Assembly (NCBI GenBank): GCA_031270875.1
Contig: JAISXC010000159.1
Span: forward strand, 1 to 6,845
Length of the DNA: 6,845 bases
Source: Desulfovibrio sp.
GTDB lineage: Bacteria > Desulfobacterota > Desulfovibrionia > Desulfovibrionales > Desulfovibrionaceae
Direction: 5' to 3'
Under the pieces are notes generated by a model. That model was not told where the DNA came from. It did not search any database and saw only the letters and a list, made by a program, of their open reading frames with translations. Made by a program: the position numbers and the translations under genes. Within the stretch, counting starts at the first letter, position 1, and every line of letters begins with the position of its first letter. Positions 1-6,083 of the stretch are shown here, piece by piece.

Positions 1-302
1 CTGCTTGTGCGCAGACCGCCGTCAAAAACGTGGCGCGTCAGGCGCCAGTTTTCAATGTCCAGCACGTCCAGCCTGCCCCTGTGCTCCGGGCCGAGATGCG
101 GCGCAAGTATCTTCAGGAATTCATCCACGGGGAAATACACGCCTTCAAAGCTGATCCGGGCCATCTCCCCTTCACGCCGGAGCACCGGCTCATCCCGGCC
201 GTCTGTGATCGCCCCGGCGCAGATTTTGTCCAGAGCCGCGTACAACTCGTCCGTAACCGGCAAGACATGGCCGTATACCTTGAGGATGACGCGGCGGCTC
301 AC
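1..302 (-). CDS. Hypothetical protein, N-terminal part (runs off the left edge)
   Basis: This is an open frame without an ATG. It starts at GTG (302-300) and stays open for 100 codons to the window edge, so the C-terminus is not seen. The protein begins MSRRVILKVYGHVLPVTDEL and continues with a regular mix of charged and hydrophobic residues (for example ISFEGVYFPVDEFLKIL near residues 55-71), as expected of a folded soluble protein. It shows no signal peptide, membrane segment or cysteine motif. An in-frame TTG at 317 is another possible start; the only ribosome-site hint is a weak GGGA upstream. The frame opens just after the stop of the permease fragment, 63 bases away, on the same strand, so the two could share a transcript. 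I do not recognise the family and assign no function. The frame is favoured over the antisense ones because its composition is protein-like throughout, while the opposite strand reads as low-complexity Arg/Ser/Pro-rich peptide. Confidence 0.62.
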   Translation of the reverse strand, partial: MSRRVILKVYGHVLPVTDELYAALDKICAGAITDGRDEPVLRREGEMARISFEGVYFPVDEFLKILAPHLGPEHRGRLDVLDIENWRLTRHVFDGGLRTS

Positions 303-365
303 GAGGTTTGGTCCCAACTGGCGATGGTGGGCGGAGGTCTGGACGGCACGCCGGCGGCGCCCGCC

Positions 366-764
366 TCAGAATTTCATTCCCCATCTGCGTATCGTTTTGC
401 CTTCCACATAATTGAAAAGCAGGTTTTCCACAAGAAGGCCGATGATGATGATGATAATCAGCCCGGCGAAAACGGAAGCGATATCCAGTTGATTCTTTTT
501 TTCGTAAATGAACCAGCCTATGCCGCCCGAACCGGAACTGACGCCGAACACCAGTTCGGAAGCGATGAGGGTCCGCCATGAAAAAGCCCAGCCGACTTTG
601 AGGCCGGTCAAAATTTGCGGCAGCGCCGCCGGAATAAGCAGCTTGAAAAGAAATGCCGGACCGGAGAGATCAAAGTTCCGCCCCACCATGCGCAGCGTTT
701 TGCTTACTCCGGTGAATCCCGAATAGATATTCAAGGACATGGGCCAGGTTTCGGTGCCGCCCAT
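366..764 (-). pseudogene. ABC transporter permease (SsuC/TauC/NrtB type), N-terminally truncated
   Basis: The 132-residue product matches the C-terminal half of binding-protein-dependent permeases for nitrate, sulfonate or taurine, which form the membrane channel of an importer. From residue 7 the pattern WPMSLNIYSGFTGV corresponds to the family's conserved stretch before the cytoplasmic coupling loop. Residues 17-57 form the EAA-like loop ending in LIPAALPQILTGLK, followed by a WRTLIASELVFGV segment and a last membrane helix (about 96-112) containing six consecutive isoleucines. Family members are usually about 250-270 residues, so the first three or so membrane helices are missing. In the same frame a stop (TGA, 800-798) lies only 12 codons upstream of the ATG, and no frame in the gap to polA reads as a permease N-terminus. 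No partner ATPase or binding protein is seen in the window. I infer a remnant left by a deletion or rearrangement. A functional short protein is unlikely, because the half-channel would lack most of its membrane core. Confidence 0.7.
441..455 (+). repeat. Short trinucleotide repeat, (GAT)5
   Basis: Five tandem GAT units lie inside the permease fragment. On the minus strand they read ATC and, with the adjoining ATT, encode the run of six isoleucines in the last membrane helix. In-frame slippage here would only change the helix length by whole residues. Confidence 0.6.
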
Positions 765-870
765 GCCGTCAAGGACTTCCTTTGCTGCCTGAATCGGTCA
801 ATTTAGAGATGAGATGATTGAACCGGCCTGGAAAAAGGTCTGCGCAATCCTGCAACACGTGGGTTATGCT

Positions 871-905
871 GAAAAAAACGGCACAGAACCACAAGTCAGT
901 GCGCC
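871..905 (-). terminator. Intrinsic (rho-independent) terminator of polA
   Basis: Read on the minus strand, GGCGCA (905-900) pairs with TGTGCC (885-880), giving a six-base-pair stem with one G-U pair and a 14-base loop. A single G and then seven T residues (878-872) follow. The 5' arm covers the last codons of polA and the stop codon lies in the loop. This is the expected layout of an intrinsic terminator. It implies that the permease fragment downstream is not efficiently transcribed from the polA promoter. Confidence 0.65.
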
Positions 906-3700
906 TCCCCCCAATTGGAACCGAAGCCCCAATCCACCACGAGGGGCACGGCGAGATTGCTTCCGCCGGGGGCGACGCGGCTCATCAGTTCGGCTGTCCG
1001 CGTTGCGGCGGCCCGGGCATTTTTCGCGGGGACCTCAAGCACGAGTTCGTCGTGTACCTGCAGGGTCAGCCGTGCTCCCACGCGTTCAAGCTCCTCATCC
1101 CGGGCGACGGCCAGCATGGACAGCTTGATGATGTCCGCCGCGGACCCCTGGATGACCGTGTTGACGGCCTGGCGGCGCGCCAGCGCGAAAGCCTGGCCGT
1201 TGGCCGAATGAATGTCCGGCAAGAAACGGCGGCGCCCGCTTAATGTGGCGACGAAACCCTGTTTTCTCGCATCTGATTCCACGCTGTCGAAAAAAGCCTT
1301 GAGTCCGGTGAGACGCGAAAAATAGCGTTCCATGAACGCCTTTGCCTCCGGCGCGCGTATGTTGAGTTCCCGCGCCAGTTTCTGCGCGCCCATTCCGTAA
1401 ATCAGGCCGAAATTCACCGTTTTGGCGTTGCGCCGCTCGTCCGGGCCGACCTTTTCCGGCGGGATGTCATACATGAGAGCCGCCGTGCGGGTATGTATGT
1501 CCTCGTTGTTGCGAAAGGCGGCCAGCAGGGTGGCGTCCTGCGACATATGGGCCAGCACGCGCAACTCAATCTGCGAATAGTCGGCGGAAACAAGCGCATG
1601 GCCCGGCCGGGCGACAAAGCAGGCGCGCATGCGCTTGCCGAGATCCCCGCGCACGGGAATATTCTGTAAATTGGGATTGCTGGACGAAAGCCTCCCTGTA
1701 GCCGTGCCTTTTTGATTAAATGTGGTGTGAAGACGCCCACTTGCGTCTATCAGACGCGGCAGCGGCTCCAGATAGGTGGAACGCATCTTCTCGAACTTGC
1801 GATACTGGAGGATCAGGTCAATCACCGCATGCCGTCCGGCAAGTTTTTCCAGCGTTTCCTGCGAGGTGGATGCCTGCCCGCCCCGTGTCTTGCGCGGCGC
1901 GGGCAGGCCGAGACGGTCAAAGAGAATCTCGCCCGTCTGCCTGGCGGAACGCAGGTTGAACCGCATGCCGGACGCCGCGTAAATCCGCGCGCTGAGACTG
2001 TCAATTTCTTTCTGCACATCCAGAAGAAATTCCCGAAACGCCGCCAGATCAATGGCCACGCCCCGCTCTTCCATGTCAGCGAGCACGGGCGTCAACGGCA
2101 GCTCCATTTCCGTGTAGAGCGTCTCCAGCCCGTTTTGCGCGAGTCTCCTCCGCAACGTCCCGGCCATGCCAAAGGCGAGGGCCGAGGGATTAGTCTCTCT
2201 GGTTCCGCCGCCAAGGCGGGCCGCAAGACGCGGCCAGGAATAATCGCTCTCGTCAGGCTCGGTCAGCCAGTCGGCAAGACCCAGGTCAAAGCTGTTTTCG
2301 ACAAGATGAATTTCAGCCTCCCGTGGGCGTTGCGGCTTGATTCCTCCCGCGGAGCGCAGTCCGGCCCGCAGCAGGGCCTTGAGATCCGCGCACACCACTT
2401 GGCGAGCCCCGGCGAGCCAGGAAAACAGGGAATTCATCTCCCCCGCCCACGCGCACTCGCGCATCCCGGCTCCTTTCTGCCCGTCGCCGACGCCGATAAT
2501 CAGGCTCGTCCCTTTTCCGGCCGCCGCCTCCGCAATCAGCGCCACCACGCGCCCCGCGCAGTCCGGCAAATCCCTGACGGAGCGCCATTCCCCGACAGCC
2601 GGTTTTTTGACGCTTTCCAGAAGGCTGAGTTCGCGGCGGAGCGCCGCCCCGGGGGACACTGGATCAACATCTGCCCCGGCGGGAGATGACGGCTCGACCG
2701 GGAGTGCGTCAAACAGGGAAAGACGGCCCTGTTGCGGCGCCGCCCCAGGCGGCTGGCGGACGGCGCCCGAACCGCTCCCTTCCATGCCGGCCTTCTCAGG
2801 ACGGATTTTCTGCGAACGGAGCAGGGATTCCATCTCCCTGCGCAGGGACGCAAGCTCAAACTCCTCCGTGATGTCCCGAAATTCCGGAATATCGAAAGAC
2901 CGCACCGCAAGATCGGCCAGACGCACATCTTCGCAGACGCTGCGGGACAAGGTGGTGAGTTTGCGCCAGACAAAGGCCCTGTCCAGATGTTCCTTGATTT
3001 TATCCTGAAATTTTGCCGGCAGCCTGGCGGGATTGTCCCGTATGTCTTCCAGCGTCCGGCAGTCGGCGAATATTTTTCTGGCCGCCGCCGGGCCTATGCC
3101 GGGCACGCCGGGAATGTTGTCGCTTGCATCCCCGATCAGCGCCTGCACGTCCGGCCACTGCGCCGGGGCCACGCCGCTCCCGGCCGTAAATTCCTTCTCG
3201 GAGACGAGTTTTTCCCCTTTTCCGGCGGGATCCCATATAAAAACGGAGGGTGAGAGGCATTGCTTCAGATCTTTGTCGCCACTGGCAATAATCACGGGGT
3301 GTTCCGGTGAAAAACGCGCAGCCAGCGATGCGATGCAATCGTCGGCCTCACAGCCTTCGGAAACTTTAAGGCTCAGGCCCAGAGCGCGGACCATGCGCTT
3401 GGCGGGCTCAATCTGGGCCACAAGATTTTCCGGCGTGGCGTCACGGTTGGCCTTGTACAGGGGATATATCTCGTGGCGGAAATTTCTGCCCTTGCCGTCC
3501 AGGACAAAAAGCAGATATTGCGGACGCTCCTCGCGCAGGATGCGCAACAGAATACGGGCCAGAAGCAGCAGAGCCCCCGTCGGAAACCCGTCGGAGCGGC
3601 GCAGATGCTGATTGGCAAAAAACCCCCTGTACAAAAGGGCTGAGCCGTCCATCAAAAAAACGGGATCATCGGCGAGCTGCAGGCGTTCTTTGAGTGTCAT
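896..3700 (-). CDS. polA: DNA polymerase I
   Basis: The 934-residue product replicates short gaps and removes RNA primers during lagging-strand synthesis and excision repair; E. coli PolA has 928. Residues 1-290 are the 5' nuclease, with the metal-binding acids visible at D18, D68, EADD 118-121, SGDKD 140-144 and GDASDN 190-195, then the helix-hairpin-helix IPGVPGIG. A Gly/Pro/Gln-rich linker (about 300-350) contains RLSLF at 326-330. Residues 380-525 are a 3'-5' exonuclease-like fold in which the catalytic acids are absent. Residues 530-934 are the polymerase: TGRLSSSNPNLQNIP from 668, motif A DYSQIE 707-712, motif B R756/K760/F764/Y768, motif C VHDE 882-885. The start is fixed: an in-frame TAA lies three codons upstream of the ATG. 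No Shine-Dalgarno sequence precedes it, and a promoter sits directly upstream. polA is divergent from the APS-kinase-like gene and appears monocistronic, given the terminator at its end. Confidence 0.98.
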   Translation of the reverse strand: MTLKERLQLADDPVFLMDGSALLYRGFFANQHLRRSDGFPTGALLLLARILLRILREERPQYLLFVLDGKGRNFRHEIYPLYKANRDATPENLVAQIEPAKRMVRALGLSLKVSEGCEADDCIASLAARFSPEHPVIIASGDKDLKQCLSPSVFIWDPAGKGEKLVSEKEFTAGSGVAPAQWPDVQALIGDASDNIPGVPGIGPAAARKIFADCRTLEDIRDNPARLPAKFQDKIKEHLDRAFVWRKLTTLSRSVCEDVRLADLAVRSFDIPEFRDITEEFELASLRREMESLLRSQKIRPEKAGMEGSGSGAVRQPPGAAPQQGRLSLFDALPVEPSSPAGADVDPVSPGAALRRELSLLESVKKPAVGEWRSVRDLPDCAGRVVALIAEAAAGKGTSLIIGVGDGQKGAGMRECAWAGEMNSLFSWLAGARQVVCADLKALLRAGLRSAGGIKPQRPREAEIHLVENSFDLGLADWLTEPDESDYSWPRLAARLGGGTRETNPSALAFGMAGTLRRRLAQNGLETLYTEMELPLTPVLADMEERGVAIDLAAFREFLLDVQKEIDSLSARIYAASGMRFNLRSARQTGEILFDRLGLPAPRKTRGGQASTSQETLEKLAGRHAVIDLILQYRKFEKMRSTYLEPLPRLIDASGRLHTTFNQKGTATGRLSSSNPNLQNIPVRGDLGKRMRACFVARPGHALVSADYSQIELRVLAHMSQDATLLAAFRNNEDIHTRTAALMYDIPPEKVGPDERRNAKTVNFGLIYGMGAQKLARELNIRAPEAKAFMERYFSRLTGLKAFFDSVESDARKQGFVATLSGRRRFLPDIHSANGQAFALARRQAVNTVIQGSAADIIKLSMLAVARDEELERVGARLTLQVHDELVLEVPAKNARAAATRTAELMSRVAPGGSNLAVPLVVDWGFGSNWGEAH

Positions 3701-3708
3701 GAGAAAAA

Positions 3709-3737
3709 ATTATAAAAAGAAAGCGGACAGATGACAA
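3709..3737 (-). promoter_or_regulatory. Sigma70-type promoter of polA, probably giving a leaderless mRNA
   Basis: On the minus strand, TTGTCA (3737-3732, one mismatch to TTGACA) is followed after exactly 17 bases by a perfect TATAAT (3714-3709). The eight bases between the -10 box and the polA ATG are TTTTTCTC, so the first purine available for transcription start is the A of the ATG itself. That places +1 at or within a base or two of the start codon and leaves no room for a ribosome-binding site. This is inferred from sequence alone. A transcript started further upstream would have a U-rich leader and also no Shine-Dalgarno site. Confidence 0.7.
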
Positions 3738-3810
3738 GGACAAAGCATGGCTCGGATTTTGCTTATTCCCCGGTGAACGGCGAAACACTTTCGCGTATTT
3801 GCCCAAAAAC

Positions 3811-3814
3811 GAGG
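3811..3814 (+). promoter_or_regulatory. Ribosome-binding site deciding the start of the APS-kinase-like gene
   Basis: GAGG lies nine bases before the ATG at 3824. The open frame extends back to an ATG at 3731, but that codon has no comparable site and the extra 31 residues do not resemble the family. This site therefore supports the start at 3824. Confidence 0.6.
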
Positions 3815-3823
3815 ATTACCGCT

Positions 3824-4414
3824 ATGATGCCTGTCATTTGGTTGCTTGGCCTTTCCGGCAGCGGCAAGACGACTCTGGGATCTCTGCTGCGCATCTATCT
3901 TGAAGCGAACGACTACGATGCGGAATTTATTGACGGAGACAGTTTCCGTCAACAGTTTGGCTACGGCGGTTTTCGTCCGCAGGACCGTCTGCGCAACATA
4001 AGCGCCATGCGCGAGCATGCGTTGCAACTGAACGCCCGTGATAAGATCTGCATTGTCGCGGCCATCACGCCCTACGACATCATGCGTCAAAAAAACCGCG
4101 AACAATTTCCCGTATACCGTGAAATCTGGGTGCGCTGCGGCATGCAGACGCTCCTGCGCCGCGACACCAGGGGCCTGTATGCCCGCGCCATGCGGGGAGA
4201 AGTGAAACACCTCAGCGGCGTTTCCGACGCCTTTGACGAACCGGGGGAGGCCGACTGCGTCATAGACACGGACAGCCTCGGCCTTGCCGAAAGCTATCTC
4301 AAGTTGCGCGACCTCACGCTGGAGGCCATTCAGGAAGGTCTTCAGCAGCCCTTCGCGCAAACCATGCCCCTGTGCGCGGGGCACGAATTTGGCTTTGCCT
4401 ACAGTTTTTGCTGA
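3824..4414 (+). CDS. cysC: Adenylyl-sulfate (APS) kinase-like protein
   Basis: This 196-residue protein belongs to the APS kinase family, which phosphorylates adenylyl sulfate with ATP to make PAPS in the cytoplasm. Visible motifs are the P-loop GLSGSGKTT (9-17), DGD with the following Arg (37-42), the substrate-loop pattern F-x-x-x-DR-x-x-N (F50, R55, N58), and RDTRGLYARAMRGE (113-126) followed by G-x-x-x-x-x-x-E-P, matching RDPKGLYKKARAGE in E. coli CysC. It differs from typical CysC in several places. NIRR is NISA, the serine of the ISPxR segment (phosphorylated in E. coli CysC) is T82, the Arg there is Asp, and the Phe of NFTG is Leu. The chosen start is the first of two adjacent ATGs, which places the P-loop at the usual distance from the N-terminus. 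No ATP sulfurylase gene lies next to it. It stands alone, divergent from polA and convergent with the carboxypeptidase gene. The fold is certain and the exact substrate less so. Confidence 0.85.
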   Translation: MMPVIWLLGLSGSGKTTLGSLLRIYLEANDYDAEFIDGDSFRQQFGYGGFRPQDRLRNISAMREHALQLNARDKICIVAAITPYDIMRQKNREQFPVYREIWVRCGMQTLLRRDTRGLYARAMRGEVKHLSGVSDAFDEPGEADCVIDTDSLGLAESYLKLRDLTLEAIQEGLQQPFAQTMPLCAGHEFGFAYSFC

Positions 4415-4436
4415 GAGCCGGCTCCGTTTTCATTTT
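4415..4436 (+). terminator. Possible weak terminator between convergent genes
   Basis: The 15-bp gap between the APS-kinase-like stop and the carboxypeptidase stop contains a perfect 10-bp palindrome, GAGCCGGCTC (4415-4424), followed on the plus strand by CGTTTTCATTTT. As an RNA hairpin it would have only a three-base-pair stem around a four-base loop, and the T tract is interrupted, so it is a poor intrinsic terminator. On the minus strand there is no T tract after it. Confidence 0.28.
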
Positions 4437-5446
4437 CCGCGATTCCTGCGGATCGCCTGCCCGTTCCGGGGGATGCTTTTGGCTGTCCGATACACCCCGG
4501 CTTCATGAGCGTTCTTTTTCAGATCCAGGCTCCGCTGCGGGAGAGGAGCGTTATAAAGAGCCGAAGCCACGGATACAGCCTGGTTGCCGGACACCAGAAA
4601 ACCGGCGTCCAGCAGACGGCAGGCTTCGCTTCCCCGCGTCCCCACATCCGGCGCGCCCATGATGACGGCCAGCAGACGTTTTTTCCCGTGGCTGGCCGTG
4701 AAAATGAGATTGTACCCGGAATCCTTTATCCAGCCGGTTTTCAGACCATCCGCGCCCTCGTACTGGCCCAGAAGAGGGTTTTTGTTCCAGGTGACGCTGC
4801 TGCGATACCTGAGCGCATGGGTATTGTGGAATCGCAGCGCAAAAGGATAGGCGCGCAGGTAGGCCCGCGCCAGGGTAAGCATGTCGCGCGCCGTGGTGTA
4901 TTGTTCCTGATGGGGCAGCCCGTGGGGATTGCGGAAATTGCTGTCGCGCATGCCGAGGCGCCGGGCCTTGACGTTCATCATTCTGACAAAGGCCGTCGCC
5001 GATCCGCCGACAAATTCGGCCACAGCTGTACTGGCGTCGTTGCCGGAAGAAACCGCCATGCCCAGCAGAAGATCGTGCAGGACAACGCGGTCATTGGCCT
5101 TCAGGCCCATGCGCGAACCGCCCTCGGAAGCCGCTTCGCGGCTCACGCCAACCGTGCTGTCAAAGCCGGCCAGTCCGGATCCGACATGGTCAAGGGCCAG
5201 AAACATGGACAACACCTTGGCGAGGGAGGCCGGCGGAATGCGCGCGTCGGCATTCTGCTCAAAAAGAACGGCTTCGGTATCCAAATCGTAAAGAATGGCC
5301 GAGGGAACGCCCAGAAAGGCTCCCCGCGGCGCGTCGGGCACTGTGGCGCCGGCCGTGGAGGCCAAAAGACAAAAAAGGACGAATGAAGCCGCGAGGCTCA
5401 GGTCATGCCCGATGTTCCTCATCATAGCGCGGAAAAATTCCGTCAC
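4430..5446 (-). CDS. D-alanyl-D-alanine carboxypeptidase (peptidase S11, PBP5/6 type)
   Basis: This penicillin-binding-protein family enzyme removes the terminal D-Ala from peptidoglycan pentapeptides in the periplasm. From a GTG start at 5446 it has 338 residues. A hydrophobic signal segment ends at STAGA (cleavage likely after about residue 34). The three active-site motifs follow: SLAK (S74 nucleophile, K77), SGN (134-136) and KTG (236-238, within GLKTGWIKDSGYN). After the catalytic domain only a short basic tail remains (ending IRRNRGK). The usual PBP5 C-terminal domain and amphipathic membrane anchor are missing, which explains the short length compared with roughly 380-400 in many relatives. 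The GTG is chosen because GGGAG lies seven bases upstream and the codon overlaps the iorB stop as GTGA. An ATG at 5425 is the alternative and also leaves an intact signal peptide. The frame is open further upstream to an ATG at 5644, but that part overlaps iorB and is Arg-rich, so it is rejected. Confidence 0.9.
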   Translation of the reverse strand: MTEFFRAMMRNIGHDLSLAASFVLFCLLASTAGATVPDAPRGAFLGVPSAILYDLDTEAVLFEQNADARIPPASLAKVLSMFLALDHVGSGLAGFDSTVGVSREAASEGGSRMGLKANDRVVLHDLLLGMAVSSGNDASTAVAEFVGGSATAFVRMMNVKARRLGMRDSNFRNPHGLPHQEQYTTARDMLTLARAYLRAYPFALRFHNTHALRYRSSVTWNKNPLLGQYEGADGLKTGWIKDSGYNLIFTASHGKKRLLAVIMGAPDVGTRGSEACRLLDAGFLVSGNQAVSVASALYNAPLPQRSLDLKKNAHEAGVYRTAKSIPRNGQAIRRNRGK

Positions 5447-5458
5447 GCGGAGGCTCCC
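5443..5458 (-). promoter_or_regulatory. GTGA stop-start overlap with Shine-Dalgarno site, iorB to carboxypeptidase
   Basis: On the minus strand GGGAG (5458-5454) lies seven bases before GTG (5446-5444), and the iorB stop TGA (5445-5443) overlaps that GTG by two bases. This is the classic arrangement for translational coupling. Just after it, CGGAA (5442-5438) and TTCCG (5434-5430) form a small inverted repeat, which weakens the case for the GGAA there acting as a ribosome site for the later ATG at 5425. Confidence 0.55.
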
Positions 5459-6042
5459 GAGGCCAGGGCCTTCAAGTTGGCCTCGCGAATCTCCGGGGGA
5501 AGAAAATTTTTGACGGCTTTTTCCAGCGCATCCGCGCCGAAGGGCAGTACGCCGGCGGCACAGGCGGCCCCCAGCAGTGCTGTATTGCCGCTCTGCACGG
5601 AACCGGCGGCAAGACCCAGTTCGCGGCAAGGCAAAAATTTGCACAATCCGGCGATCCTGCGGGTTTTTTCCTCAATCACGGCCAGTTCGGGATACCGCGC
5701 CTGGCCCAGGGAAACCCCCACGGGCGGCAACGGGTCCGAACTGGAAAAAACCGCCCCGCCGGAGCGCAGGTAGGGCAGCCCGCGCAGGGTTTCCAGCGGC
5801 TCAAAGCCAAGCAGCACATCCGCCTCGCCAAAATCCAGTCTCGGAGATCGCCAGCCCCCCAAAAGCAGTACGGATTCCACAACTCCGCCGCGCTGGGCCA
5901 TGCCGTGCACCTCGCCGGCGACGACATCAAGCCCGGCGGCCATGGCTGCGCCCGCCAGAAGAGTTGTGGCCGTCAATGTGCCCTGTCCGCCCACGCCGGT
6001 GAAATAAACGCGCAGGCGTTGTCCTGCGGTACATTCTCTCAT
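5443..6042 (-). CDS. iorB: Indolepyruvate:ferredoxin oxidoreductase, beta subunit
   Basis: IorB is the small (gamma-domain type) subunit of the oxygen-sensitive enzyme that decarboxylates indolepyruvate and related aryl-pyruvates to acyl-CoA while reducing ferredoxin. The 199-residue protein is the usual length. It opens with the family signature VYFTGVGGQGTLTATTLLAG (12-31), followed by GEVHGMAQRGGVVES (about 43-57) and EADVLLGFEPLETLR (about 73-87), all hallmarks of pyruvate/ketoisovalerate oxidoreductase gamma domains. It has no cysteine cluster motif, as expected for this subunit. The ATG at 6042 is preceded by AAGGA (6051-6047). The gene follows iorA after 41 bases on the same strand, and its stop overlaps the start of the carboxypeptidase gene, so the three form one operon. 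Confidence 0.95.
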   Translation of the reverse strand: MRECTAGQRLRVYFTGVGGQGTLTATTLLAGAAMAAGLDVVAGEVHGMAQRGGVVESVLLLGGWRSPRLDFGEADVLLGFEPLETLRGLPYLRSGGAVFSSSDPLPPVGVSLGQARYPELAVIEEKTRRIAGLCKFLPCRELGLAAGSVQSGNTALLGAACAAGVLPFGADALEKAVKNFLPPEIREANLKALASGASA

Positions 6043-6083
6043 GTCGTCCTTGCCCTCTGAAATTGTGGAGGCATGTCACGCGT

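Noticed and set aside
190..579. Minus-strand frame (129 codons) across the permease and hypothetical genes
   Set aside because: It is out of frame with both better-supported genes and is rich in Arg, His and Pro without any family resemblance.
765..870. Promoter for the permease fragment
   Set aside because: I looked for paired -35 and -10 boxes on the minus strand and found no convincing pair with normal spacing.
1712..2689. Long plus-strand frame (325 codons) opposite polA
   Set aside because: It is antisense to the polymerase and exonuclease-like domains of polA, which carry clear family motifs. Its own product is Arg/Pro/Gly-rich with no recognisable domain, as expected of a GC-rich shadow frame.
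3731..3823. N-terminal extension of the APS-kinase-like gene from ATG 3731
   Set aside because: No Shine-Dalgarno site precedes 3731, the extra residues do not match the family, and GAGG at 3811 points to the ATG at 3824.
3741..3823. Promoter for the APS-kinase-like gene
   Set aside because: TTGCTT at 3759 has no acceptable -10 box at 16-18 bases, and TATTTG at 3796 has no -35 box. Expression signals are likely, but I cannot place them.
3710..4384. Minus-strand frame (224 codons) opposite the APS-kinase-like gene
   Set aside because: The plus strand encodes a P-loop kinase with all expected motifs. The antisense product has no recognisable pattern and would also overlap the polA promoter.
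4505..5386. Plus-strand frame (293 codons) opposite the carboxypeptidase
   Set aside because: It is antisense to SxxK, SxN and KTG motifs in the real gene. It resembles no family.
5447..5644. Upstream extension of the carboxypeptidase from ATG 5644
   Set aside because: It overlaps the iorB coding region out of frame, is Arg-rich, and would bury the signal peptide 70 or more residues inside the protein.
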